Translations under genes and position numbers: made by a program
Shown here: piece by piece, positions 42,495 through 50,595 of the stretch
Layout: each line of letters begins with the position of its first letter
Position numbering within the stretch: the first letter of the stretch is position 1
Notes under the pieces: model-generated
The model's input: the letters and a program-made list of their open reading frames with translations, nothing else
Told to the model about the DNA's origin: nothing
Database searches by the model: none
NCBI GenBank assembly: GCA_030445245.1
Contig: JAUCSD010000001.1
Span: 750,671-814,670 of the forward strand
Source: Candidatus Saccharimonadota bacterium
GTDB lineage: Bacteria > Patescibacteriota > Saccharimonadia > Saccharimonadales > Saccharimonadaceae
Direction of reading: 5' to 3'
Length of the DNA: 64,000 bases

Positions 42495-42845
42495 ATGAGT
42501 GAAGAGCGTGCGACACTCATCGAAACACTGGTCGCCAACAACGATCCGTGTGCCGGTTACTGGCTATCCCTCAACTACAGCACCATCAGCGACAGTCCGC
42601 AGCATCTCGCGGTCCGCATCCAGCAGATCGCCGTGACTGAGGACGACGAGGTGATCATCAGCACGATCAACCCGGACGACAATTCGATCGTTCGACGACG
42701 CTTCTCCGGCGAATACACTTCACTGGAGAACCCCGGTGGCCTTGGGGGCATCTGGTTCAGAATTGAGCATGCCGACTACGCCGACCATGGGCTGTGGATA
42801 TGTATCTCACCTGAACCTCAGACCATGGGTCTGATAACCCAATAG
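42495..42845 (+). CDS. Hypothetical protein inside the high-GC insertion
   Basis: 116 residues starting MSEERATLIETLVANND, acidic, with a beta-rich look (HLAVRIQQIAVTEDDEVIIS, GIWFRIEHADY). No signal or membrane segment. Start chosen behind a GGGAG site; the frame extends to 42477. Codon use (many GTC, ATC, GAC) differs from its neighbours, as in the gene at 3493. No family recognised. Confidence 0.55.
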   Translation: MSEERATLIETLVANNDPCAGYWLSLNYSTISDSPQHLAVRIQQIAVTEDDEVIISTINPDDNSIVRRRFSGEYTSLENPGGLGGIWFRIEHADYADHGLWICISPEPQTMGLITQ

Positions 42846-42852
42846 CGTCCGC

Positions 42853-42896
42853 GGCGGACACGACGACCCTGGAATTGTCCAGACGTCGTGTCCGCC
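42853..42896. terminator. GC-rich nested hairpin
   Basis: GGCGGACACGACG (42853-42865) pairs exactly with CGTCGTGTCCGCC (42884-42896), with a second stem CTGGA/TCCAG inside. No T-run follows. It probably ends the insertion's own transcript. Confidence 0.65.
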
Positions 42897-43048
42897 AGAC
42901 AGGATACGTGCGGTCTATTTATCATCACTTGAAAATTCGTCTCCACCAAGATCAATACCCTAAACATGTCCATGAGATACATGTTGTAAATAATGCTCTT
43001 GTTGCTACGTTGCCAGCTCCTTACACTGAAACAACGAGGAGAAGGTTA

Positions 43049-43636
43049 ATGAGAACAAATCAACCAGCTGAAAATATCAGACACAAGATACAGGAAGAAA
43101 TTAAGGCGCTCCGACCGCTTGATTCACTCGAGTCCCAGCATCGCGATGACGTACTCGAGTGGATAGATAGCGGAGCTGACCTCTTCAGAATTCAAAAACC
43201 TGATATTCCCCCAAAACACCTCGTCTCTTACTTCGTATTGATTGACCCGGTTCAAAAAAGCATGCTACTCGTTGATCACATTAAGGCTCAGCTCTGGCTC
43301 CCGACCGGCGGACACGTTGAACTAAACGAGCATCCTAAAGAAACTGTTAAGCGAGAAACCACCGAGGAGCTGCGCATGAAAGCCGTTTTCCTACGTAACA
43401 ATGACTCGCCTTTCTTTATAACGGTCACGGAAACAGGAGGTCTTACGCCTGGACATACAGACGTTAGCCTATGGTACCTACTAAAGGGCAGTGCCCATGA
43501 TTTTATCGACTACGACCGAACTGAGTTCAATGATATCGAATGGTTTAGCTTCGAAGAGATACTTCAATCCGACTCCGTTATATTTGATCCACACCTGCAA
43601 CGGTTTACAAGAAAACTTATAAATTACTTGGCTTGA
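43049..43636 (+). CDS. NUDIX hydrolase with N-terminal extension
   Basis: 195 residues. Nudix box GHVELNE-x7-RETTEELRM: the usual Gly near the end is Arg. A helical extension of about 65 residues (IRHKIQEEIKALRPLDSLESQHRDDVLEWID) precedes the box. Start at 43049 because GGAGAAGG lies just upstream; the frame is open from 42875, beyond the insertion end. Overlaps the convergent peroxiredoxin gene by 13 nt. Substrate unknown. Confidence 0.85.
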   Translation: MRTNQPAENIRHKIQEEIKALRPLDSLESQHRDDVLEWIDSGADLFRIQKPDIPPKHLVSYFVLIDPVQKSMLLVDHIKAQLWLPTGGHVELNEHPKETVKRETTEELRMKAVFLRNNDSPFFITVTETGGLTPGHTDVSLWYLLKGSAHDFIDYDRTEFNDIEWFSFEEILQSDSVIFDPHLQRFTRKLINYLA

Positions 43637-44085
43637 AGTGCCTTCAAGTCGGTAATGATTTGCTCTCCATGACCGAGAGGAGTAACGCGACCATATACTT
43701 TTACGACGGTACCTTCGGGATTGATAATAAAGGTCCTTCGAAGAATACCTTCTTTGCCAAACATTTTCTTACCCCAAGCACCGTAGGCTTCAATCACACG
43801 TCGATCAGGATCACTCAGTAGCGTGAAGTTAAGGGTGTGCTTAGCCTTAAAGGCCTCGTGAGCCGAGATATCATCCTGGCTTATGCCAATGATCTCCGCC
43901 CCGAGAGCGGCAATCTCATCACGAGCGTCACGCAGACTACAGGCTTCAACCGTACAGCCTGGCGTATCATCCTTTGGATAGAAGTAGAGGACAATCCACT
44001 TACCCGCGTAATCGCCAAGCGAATGGGTTACGGCTTGGTCGTCTTGAAGAGAAAATGAGGGAGCGGTATAGGGAGCTTGTTTCAT
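43624..44085 (-). CDS. bcp: Peroxiredoxin, BCP/PrxQ type
   Basis: Reduces hydroperoxides in the cytoplasm with thiol electron donors. 153 residues: LYFYPKDDTPGCTVEACSLRD carries the peroxidatic Cys and, five residues on, the resolving Cys typical of the BCP/PrxQ class. TFIINPEGTVVKVY follows. TATACT on the minus strand ends 7 nt before the ATG. Confidence 0.95.
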   Translation of the reverse strand: MKQAPYTAPSFSLQDDQAVTHSLGDYAGKWIVLYFYPKDDTPGCTVEACSLRDARDEIAALGAEIIGISQDDISAHEAFKAKHTLNFTLLSDPDRRVIEAYGAWGKKMFGKEGILRRTFIINPEGTVVKVYGRVTPLGHGEQIITDLKALQAK

Positions 44086-44128
44086 ATTACTCAGTATATC
44101 CTAATCAATGAGATATACTATATAGCTA

Positions 44129-45241
44129 GTGGACACGCCGAAACGACCCCGCATCCTTACATTCGACCTTATGAGAGGTTATTTTTTAGTGGCGATTATC
44201 CTAGATCATCTGAGGTTTTTCCCAAGTGGACTTGAGTTCTGGTCAGCACAAGGTGATCTATTTACCACGACAGCTGAGGGGTTTTTCCTTATCTCTGGTC
44301 TCGTGCTCGGTATTGTACGGGGCTCGAAACTACTCGCTAAACCGTTCTCTGTCGTTACCAGACTGCTTATTAACCGAGGAGTGCAGCTATACATTACGGC
44401 AATCTCCCTGGTACTCATCTTTACATTAATTGGCTGGCTCCTTATTGATAATCCTGGACTCAAGGTGGGTATCATCCTTCCGACGACGAATCTGCTCGAT
44501 GTATTATGGAAAACGATTACACTGCAATACTTCTACGGCTGGGCGGATTACCTGCGACTCTATGCGATATTCCTATTAGTCAGTCCGCTCGCAATGTGGC
44601 TGTTACGACGCGGCTGGTGGTATATACTGCTTGGGGCGAACTTCGCTGTATGGTTGCTCTTTCCGTCGGACCCTACCGTTCCTGATATTACCCAAGAACT
44701 GCTCCAACCTCTTACCTGGCAACTCATTTTCTTTGGCGGTATAACGATTGGATTTTACTGGAATCAGATCACCGCTTGGTGGCTCAGTCTCACCCTACGA
44801 ATGCGTTCAATCGTTACCTGGAGCGTGGTTGGTCTTGCGGTGATAACGCTTGTTATTAATGTATTAATCGTCTTTGCCCCTGATTATCTCCACTCGATTG
44901 GCTACCCTGTCGACTTGCATTACACACTATATAGGGGCTACTTCGACAAGGAACGCTTACCGCTCACTCGTATTGGATTGTTCTTACTCTGGTTTTGGGC
45001 AGCCTTCGCGCTCTTCCAACGCTTCGAACCGTTCATCTTACGTATTCTCGGATGGTTACTCCTGCCATTTGGCACGAACTCGCTTTACGTGTACACTGTT
45101 CACGCCTTTGTCATCTTCTTCATTCAGTTATATCTAAAGCCGAGTAACTGGTTGGTAAATCTCGTCGTCTCTCTTTCGGCCATACTACTGATCCGAATAA
45201 TGATCCACTATAAAGTCCTGATGAAGATCATACCTCGATAG
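44129..45241 (+). CDS. OpgC-like multi-pass membrane protein
   Basis: 370 residues, about ten helices. The opening ILTFDLMRGYFLVAIILDHLRFFPSG and TAEGFFLISGLVLG match the OpgC_C group of membrane acyltransferase-like proteins, which modify glycans with succinyl or other acyl groups. The start is GTG at 44129; TATACT lies 9 nt upstream. It ends exactly where the convergent GT39 gene ends. Confidence 0.8.
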   Translation: MDTPKRPRILTFDLMRGYFLVAIILDHLRFFPSGLEFWSAQGDLFTTTAEGFFLISGLVLGIVRGSKLLAKPFSVVTRLLINRGVQLYITAISLVLIFTLIGWLLIDNPGLKVGIILPTTNLLDVLWKTITLQYFYGWADYLRLYAIFLLVSPLAMWLLRRGWWYILLGANFAVWLLFPSDPTVPDITQELLQPLTWQLIFFGGITIGFYWNQITAWWLSLTLRMRSIVTWSVVGLAVITLVINVLIVFAPDYLHSIGYPVDLHYTLYRGYFDKERLPLTRIGLFLLWFWAAFALFQRFEPFILRILGWLLLPFGTNSLYVYTVHAFVIFFIQLYLKPSNWLVNLVVSLSAILLIRIMIHYKVLMKIIPR

Positions 45242-46810
45242 TTAGTTGGCGAGATATTCAACAGCCTTGTATGACGGCTTGTTGCTTACGGAATCGTTTA
45301 CTTCAACCTGACTAATCTGCATCCAGGTGTCTTTTGGTGGAGTAAGTGAGTTATTGCCTGGTCGGCCTAAGTACCATATGACTGGATGTACTTTAGCAAA
45401 AGCATCGAGATCCTTGATCTTGTGTTGATCATTGTCACGAAGCATGTTGAGCGAACCGAACTTATACTCGGTATTAGCGTCAATAAAGTAAACCGGGTGG
45501 TTATCAGTTGAATAGAATACGGCTTCATAGAAGAGCCATGGAGAATCAGCAATAATAGGCTGACCATCACCCGCCTTCGCGACCAGAGCTTCAATCGTCT
45601 GCCTCGTGTTGTTTGAACTATGCAATGTCTTATTATAGTTGCCTAGTTGATAGACATTAAAAATGCCAAACACCATAGCGATTACCATAAGACCAGCGAG
45701 CGCCTTCTGTAAGATAGGCTTGATCCATTCACTACTGAGCGCTAATGTGACGGCAGCAAACAATGGGATAGCAAGCGTTGATGGAATCAGGTAGCGATCG
45801 ACAAACGATGAGCGCAGGGGCGGCATTGATGCTAAAAAGAGCAGCGTCACGGGAACAAAGGCAATTGCAAGAATAAGCATGTAGCCCCGACGCTTGTCAC
45901 CACTTAGGCGACGAAGCAGTCTGACGGCGAATGTAACCATGGTAATGGCGAGAATAATAAGGAAGAGTGTCGCCCATGGATTCACCGTTTCTTGATCCTG
46001 ATAATAAAGCACATTTGTTAGGAAGTTCGGTATGGTCGCCGCAATAACTGGTGGTATCCAAAACCCGTTTGCCTGAACGATAGCAAGTTGCCATACAAGT
46101 GATGGTAGCCATGGCAGGAATATCCCCACCGCTACTATGTGAGCAAGTATCCATTCCCGAATAAAGAACGCTTTGATAAATGCTTGTCTTTTTTTATGCT
46201 TCTCTCGAACCGTCCAAGCACGCCAGACCCAATGAGCAAGCCATACGAGTGCGGTGAAATAGTGCGTCCACATCCCAAGCCCGACAAGCACTCCATAGAC
46301 AATCCAAGGCAGACGTCGCTTACTTTCCGTTGCAATCGTAAGGACGTACGTTGCTGCAAGAGCAATAGCAGTGACCATAGTATACATGCGCATTTCTTGG
46401 CTATAGCGTACAAGCATCGGAGAAAGAATCATAAATAATAATCCAAGCCAAGCAGCCTTACGCCCCAGTAGCCGTTTAACCGTTAGGAAGCCGAAGGTAA
46501 TTGCAATAGCAGCGAACAAGACGCTCATCGAACGCAGCGCGAATTCGCTCGTACCAAACAGCAGACTCCAGAGCTTTAGCATCCAATAATAAAGAGGTGG
46601 ATGGACATCGGACGCGGTATAGGTAGCAATGTGCCAAAAATCAAAACGAATGAGATAGGCGCCAAAGGCCTCGTCGAACCAAATCGAAGATTTCGTAATA
46701 GTTGCAAGTGAAGTTGTTACAAATATAATTAAGCCGACTATAAGTATAAGCCAATCAGGCTTATCGAGTGGAAGAATGCTTTGTCGTTTTTTAAATATCG
46801 TTTTTAACAT
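45242..46810 (-). CDS. GT39-type (ArnT/PMT-like) membrane glycosyltransferase
   Basis: 522 residues with about eleven helices. The first outer loop holds SSIWFDEAFGAY with the conserved Asp-Glu pair, then DVHPPLYYWMLKLW, both hallmarks of dolichyl/undecaprenyl-phosphate-mannose-type transferases. It would move a sugar from a polyprenyl-phosphate donor to a surface acceptor on the outside of the membrane. A soluble C-terminal domain follows. Acceptor unknown. Confidence 0.88.
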   Translation of the reverse strand: MLKTIFKKRQSILPLDKPDWLILIVGLIIFVTTSLATITKSSIWFDEAFGAYLIRFDFWHIATYTASDVHPPLYYWMLKLWSLLFGTSEFALRSMSVLFAAIAITFGFLTVKRLLGRKAAWLGLLFMILSPMLVRYSQEMRMYTMVTAIALAATYVLTIATESKRRLPWIVYGVLVGLGMWTHYFTALVWLAHWVWRAWTVREKHKKRQAFIKAFFIREWILAHIVAVGIFLPWLPSLVWQLAIVQANGFWIPPVIAATIPNFLTNVLYYQDQETVNPWATLFLIILAITMVTFAVRLLRRLSGDKRRGYMLILAIAFVPVTLLFLASMPPLRSSFVDRYLIPSTLAIPLFAAVTLALSSEWIKPILQKALAGLMVIAMVFGIFNVYQLGNYNKTLHSSNNTRQTIEALVAKAGDGQPIIADSPWLFYEAVFYSTDNHPVYFIDANTEYKFGSLNMLRDNDQHKIKDLDAFAKVHPVIWYLGRPGNNSLTPPKDTWMQISQVEVNDSVSNKPSYKAVEYLAN

Positions 46811-46927
46811 AGTAGTTTTATTATCCTTATATTAGCTTGTTTTTTACTGGGCGACAAGCCATAACAACATACAGTAACACTAGTAATATCAAAATAAATA
46901 CGGTATAATCACTCAGGTAACACCTAT

Positions 46928-47003
46928 CGGGGTGTGGCGCAGTTGGTAGCGCGCGCGGTTTGGGACCGTGAGGCCGAAGGTTCGAGTCCTTTCACCCCGA
47001 CCA
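46928..47003 (+). tRNA. tRNA-Pro (anticodon TGG)
   Basis: Acceptor CGGGGTG/CACCCCG, anticodon stem CGCGG/CCGTG with loop TTTGGGA (anticodon TGG, reading CCA), T-arm CGAAGG region with TTCGAGT, CCA encoded. Length is 76 nt. Confidence 0.95.
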
Positions 47004-47044
47004 ATTGAATTTATTATGTTGTAGTATGTTTTTACATACTACAT

Positions 47045-47863
47045 TTATTTTTGTCGTTGTAGTCGACACACAACACGGACCACAATATAAATACCAAAAC
47101 TTATAAACGTAATGAAAACACTAGGCTTAATGTCCCCGCTCGCGAGACTTGCAAGCAAGCCACCCACGCTTGCTATTAAAGCAAATGCTATCGATAATAA
47201 CGTAACGATGATTGGCCGCGAAGAGAGCCGCTGTGCAGCTGCAGCGGGCGTAATTGCAAGACTAAGTACCAGAAGCGTTCCCACGATCTGCGCCGCTTCG
47301 GTGACAGCAAACGCCAAGATAAGTAAAAAGAGAATCCCGACAAGCTTCATAGGAACACCGCGCGCTTCAGCAACCTCAGGATCAACTGACGCGAATAGGA
47401 GCGGTCGATACATAACGAGCATGGCAATTGTTGCACCGACACCTATTACTATCAGGAATAAAAGTTGGTTACTACTGACACCAAAAATATTGCCGAATAG
47501 AATATTCGTAGCTTCAGAGGCAAAACCATGATAAAAGCTGAGGAGCAGCACACCCACCCCTAATCCAAAGGCAAGAATAACACCAATCGCCGAATCGCGT
47601 TCGCGTTCGCGCACACCGAGTGTTCCGATGATTGATGCGAAGAGGAGTGTTCCGACAAGTGCACCGGCAAGCGGATTATTGCCAACCAATAATCCAGCCG
47701 AAGCACCTGTAAATGCTAACTCACTCGTCCCGTGCACAGCAAATGCCATACTTCGCATGATAACAAACGGTCCAATGATGCCACATATGACCGCCACGAT
47801 AACGGCAGCTAGCAGCGCGTGTTGAGCGAATGGCTGGGTGAGGTAGAAAAATAAATCGGTCAT
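47045..47863 (-). CDS. Metal (Zn/Mn) ABC transporter permease
   Basis: 272 residues with eight or so helices. The ABC-3 family pattern is visible: GPFVIMRSMAFAVHGTSELAFTGASAGLL, ARGVPMKLVGILFLLILAFAV, LVLSLAITPAAAAQRLS. Last gene of a three-gene uptake operon (binding protein, ATPase, permease). With the Fur-type gene upstream, it imports zinc or manganese. Confidence 0.93.
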   Translation of the reverse strand: MTDLFFYLTQPFAQHALLAAVIVAVICGIIGPFVIMRSMAFAVHGTSELAFTGASAGLLVGNNPLAGALVGTLLFASIIGTLGVRERERDSAIGVILAFGLGVGVLLLSFYHGFASEATNILFGNIFGVSSNQLLFLIVIGVGATIAMLVMYRPLLFASVDPEVAEARGVPMKLVGILFLLILAFAVTEAAQIVGTLLVLSLAITPAAAAQRLSSRPIIVTLLSIAFALIASVGGLLASLASGDIKPSVFITFISFGIYIVVRVVCRLQRQK

Positions 47864-47869
47864 GAAACG

Positions 47870-48697
47870 TTATCCCTCTACCTTGATGGCCGGAATATGA
47901 TGATGTCCGCTAAGTCCGGGGTTGTCGCTGGCGTTCACTACGATAATACGTCCACGAATTCTCAAAACGTCAACAGGCGTTCCATACAACTGAGTTAATG
48001 AAGCGGTCGTTAATATTTCCTCAGGAGTTCCGATCGCCCACTTTCCATTCACAAGGTAGAGCACGCGGTCAACGATATCAAGGACGGGATTAATATCATG
48101 CGTCACAAAAAGCACAGTCGTGTTAAATTGTTTTCTATACGAGTCTATCAGCGTGCTGATAGACTGCTGGCTCTTAAGATCGAGAGAGGAGAGTGGTTCG
48201 TCGCAGAGCAAGAGGCTCGGCTTGCTGAGCAGGCTCTGTGCAATGCGCAATCGTTGCTGTTCACCACCCGAGAGCAGACCGATCGGACTATCCGCATACC
48301 GCGTCGCACCGACCTCCTCTATGGCTTCGTCTACCCGCTTCATCACATTCTTGTTACGACGTACGGCTCCAAAGCGATGTCCATCCAGTCCGAGTTTTAC
48401 TAGGTCACGACCGCGTATAGACAAATCTTTATCAAACGTCTTTTGCTGAGGAATGTAGCCAATGTCACTATTTCCTCGATGAGGTAACGTACCTCGTATA
48501 CTCACTGTCCCCTCAGTAAATTGCTGCAAACCGAGAAGACCTCGTAATAAACTTGTTTTACCCGTTCCATTCGGACCCAGAATCGCGATAAATTCACCCT
48601 CGTTTACCGTTAGGTTTAGTTCTTTCCATAATGTACGCTCACCAAATTGAAGCGCTGTGTCCTTAAGAGAAAGAAGAGGTTTCGAGGGTGAGCTCAT
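47870..48697 (-). CDS. Metal (Zn/Mn) ABC transporter ATP-binding protein
   Basis: 275 residues from the ATG at 48697 (a GTG at 48703 abuts the upstream stop codon). Walker A GPNGTGKTSL, Q-loop YIPQQKTFD, signature LLSGGEQQRLRIAQSLL, Walker B LLLCDEPLSSLD, switch VTHDI. Energises the permease encoded next to it. A C-terminal extension of about 50 residues includes a His-containing tail (GHHHIPAIKV) that may bind metal. Confidence 0.94.
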   Translation of the reverse strand: MSSPSKPLLSLKDTALQFGERTLWKELNLTVNEGEFIAILGPNGTGKTSLLRGLLGLQQFTEGTVSIRGTLPHRGNSDIGYIPQQKTFDKDLSIRGRDLVKLGLDGHRFGAVRRNKNVMKRVDEAIEEVGATRYADSPIGLLSGGEQQRLRIAQSLLSKPSLLLCDEPLSSLDLKSQQSISTLIDSYRKQFNTTVLFVTHDINPVLDIVDRVLYLVNGKWAIGTPEEILTTASLTQLYGTPVDVLRIRGRIIVVNASDNPGLSGHHHIPAIKVEG

Positions 48698-48703
48698 TAT
48701 CAC

Positions 48704-49624
48704 TTACCCCTCAAGCGCCTTAAGAAGCGACTTCACTTGATCGAGCTGCCACGATTGATATGTCGGTTCGCCCTTAGGCAATGTCTCAGTAACGCCAACA
48801 ACTGGAATGCCTGCTTGTTTTGCGAGATCACGCACATGCTCGGTAACACTACTAGTCGCCTGAGCATTATAAAGGAGTATGCGAATGGAGCGGTTTGTCA
48901 TTAAAACGTCCATCGTTGCCGTGTCTGCCGGACTCGGATCGTTTCCTTCCTCGATCGCACCGGCAAATCCAGTAGGTGTTTTTGCGTCAAGACCCGCCGC
49001 TGTAAGTAAATAGCCTGGTACGCGCTCCGTATAGGCAACCGGAGCGTTTGGATACTTTGTTTTAATCTCTTGTATAGTATCCAGAATTGGCTTGAGGGAA
49101 TTCTTAAACGTCGTCAGATTGGCCTTGTACGCATTAGTGTTCGAAGGGTCTTTTGCCGCAAGCGCCTCTTCAAATGCATCCGCAACTGCCCCAACACGAA
49201 GAATGTCGTACCATAAGTGGGGATTTGGATTATCGCCTGTGATATTTAGTATCTTGTCGACGGATAGAACCTGTCGGCTGTCATTGTGTGATACCGACAA
49301 AAGTTTATCCATAAAGTCATCGTAACCAAGACCATTATTTATCACCAAGTTCGCTCGGGCTAATGCCGCCGCATCATGCGCGTTAGACTCGTAAAGGTGC
49401 GGATCAGTACTTGGGTCACTAATAATAGACGTAACTTCAATGTGATCACCGCCGATTTGAGAGACGATGTTTCCCCAGAAGTTTTCAGCTGCTACAACTT
49501 GTACCTTTTGATTGTTTGACACTGAAGGATTTGTCTTGTATTGGATAGCAAGAATAGTCACTATAGCGATTGCTAGAATAATAATGACCGAGATAACTAT
49601 TCGTCGTATGTTCTTTGTTTTCAT
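48704..49624 (-). CDS. Metal (Zn/Mn) ABC transporter substrate-binding protein
   Basis: 306 residues with one N-terminal hydrophobic segment (IVISVIIILAIAIVTILAI) and no lipobox Cys, so it is membrane-tethered. Ligand regions of the cluster A-I family: DPHLYESNAHD, NPHLWYD, and VAYTERVPGY. Glu in the third position resembles the manganese-type set rather than the zinc-type His, but this cannot decide the metal. No His-rich loop. An AAGGA site precedes the ATG. Confidence 0.92.
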   Translation of the reverse strand: MKTKNIRRIVISVIIILAIAIVTILAIQYKTNPSVSNNQKVQVVAAENFWGNIVSQIGGDHIEVTSIISDPSTDPHLYESNAHDAAALARANLVINNGLGYDDFMDKLLSVSHNDSRQVLSVDKILNITGDNPNPHLWYDILRVGAVADAFEEALAAKDPSNTNAYKANLTTFKNSLKPILDTIQEIKTKYPNAPVAYTERVPGYLLTAAGLDAKTPTGFAGAIEEGNDPSPADTATMDVLMTNRSIRILLYNAQATSSVTEHVRDLAKQAGIPVVGVTETLPKGEPTYQSWQLDQVKSLLKALEG

Positions 49625-49669
49625 AGATGATTTCCTTATATTTTATTGGTCAATGATAGTAGCCACAGA

Positions 49670-49702
49670 TTTGTTGCAATAATCAAGTAAGCATGCAACA
49701 AA
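49670..49702. promoter_or_regulatory. Inverted repeat upstream of the metal-uptake operon
   Basis: TTTGTTGCA (49670-49678) and TGCAACAAA (49694-49702), exact 9-bp arms 15 nt apart, 46 nt before the binding-protein ATG. Shares the TTGCA core with the next element. Confidence 0.55.
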
Positions 49703-49797
49703 TAGCAACCCGTCCTTGAGTTGATTTGGTGACGTTTTATGACATGCGTTAAACAGCTGCCTATGCCACCCAATGGAAATTCTAGAAGGAAGTAATT

Positions 49798-49822
49798 GTT
49801 TTTGCAAATATGTTGCAAAAAC
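49798..49822. promoter_or_regulatory. 25-bp palindrome, candidate Fur/Zur-family operator
   Basis: GTTTTTGCAA and TTGCAAAAAC are exact 10-bp arms around ATATG. It lies between the Fur-type gene and the metal-uptake operon. A related TTGCAA also lies in the Fur gene's own promoter at about 50326, as expected for autoregulation. Confidence 0.7.
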
Positions 49823-49866
49823 GTAACTCAAATTGCACTATAAAGTATTCTCCGCCCAATAACTAT

Positions 49867-50298
49867 CTACTGTGCTGCGTTCGACCGGCAGCGGTCGCAA
49901 TATCCTTGCATCTCTAACTGATGGGACTTTAGAACAAACCTATTAGCCTGACCTAGACGCTCAATCATTTCTTCAAACATTGGCTCGTCTTTTACAGCCA
50001 CTACACGTCCGCAATCCAGACATGTCATATGGTGGTGGTGATCCAAAAAGACATCACTTAATTCTATTTTGTATTTCCAGCCAATATTTATTCGCTGCGC
50101 GACGCCAAGCTTTTCATATAGCTCGACTATCCGGTACACGCTTACCCTGTCAATACGGCCCTCTGTGGCTTCTATGAGTTGATGCATAGTCCGAGGATCA
50201 TCCGAGCCCAGAAGTAAATCAAAGATAAGGCTGCGAGCTTTTGTTGTGCTGTACCCGCTATCTCGCAAAATTTTCTTAAATAGCGTTTGCTCTTTCAT
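49867..50298 (-). CDS. Fur-family metal-dependent repressor
   Basis: 143 residues. Winged-helix part GYSTTKARSLIFDLLLGSDD…GRIDRVSVYRIVELYEKLGV, then the metal-binding HHHHMTCLDCGRVVAV with CxxC, and a second CDRC near the C-terminus. His-rich DHHHH plus two CxxC pairs fit Zur or Fur; position before the uptake operon favours zinc or manganese control. TATAAT on the minus strand ends 8 nt before the ATG. Confidence 0.93.
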   Translation of the reverse strand: MKEQTLFKKILRDSGYSTTKARSLIFDLLLGSDDPRTMHQLIEATEGRIDRVSVYRIVELYEKLGVAQRINIGWKYKIELSDVFLDHHHHMTCLDCGRVVAVKDEPMFEEMIERLGQANRFVLKSHQLEMQGYCDRCRSNAAQ

Positions 50299-50474
50299 GT
50301 AGCAAAATTATAACATGAATTGCAACTTAGCTGCGCTAATAAATAATTCTCCTTTCAGTACTAATACTTGATCATTCGTACTCGTTCACCTTTTTCAGTA
50401 AATTTTCCGATTGCTCAGGATTGCAGATTATATAATCCAACAGTTTGAGTAGTAAATGATCATCTCGACCATAT

Positions 50475-50504
50475 AAAACGAACCTCCTCAACGAGGTTCG
50501 TTTT
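50475..50504 (-). terminator. Intrinsic terminator after the deacetylase gene
   Basis: AAAACGAACCTC and GAGGTTCGTTTT form a 12-bp stem around CTCAAC, about 90 nt past the stop of the gene at 50596. The rest of the 50299-50595 gap shows only the Fur promoter and no ORF worth naming. Confidence 0.8.
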
Positions 50505-50595
50505 CCTGTTTGTTATTATCTTCTAGATATACAGTGTAAGTCCACCCACCCATACTTACAAAAGTCTTGTGTTTGTCAATGCGATCACCAGCAGA

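Larger units (their letters stand above)
42448..42923. mobile_element. 476-bp high-GC insertion with 13-bp perfect terminal inverted repeats
   Basis: GATAAATAGACCG at 42448-42460 and CGGTCTATTTATC at 42911-42923 are exact complements. The interior is near 58-60 % G+C, unlike both sides. It contains one ORF and a 13-bp GC-rich hairpin. No clear target-site duplication is visible, and no transposase is encoded, so it would need help in trans if mobile. Confidence 0.55.

Noticed and set aside
49636-49831. Two overlapping minus-strand frames of 60-62 codons in the Fur/transporter gap
   Set aside because: They cover the palindromic operators, have no ribosome site or -10 at the right place, and match nothing known.
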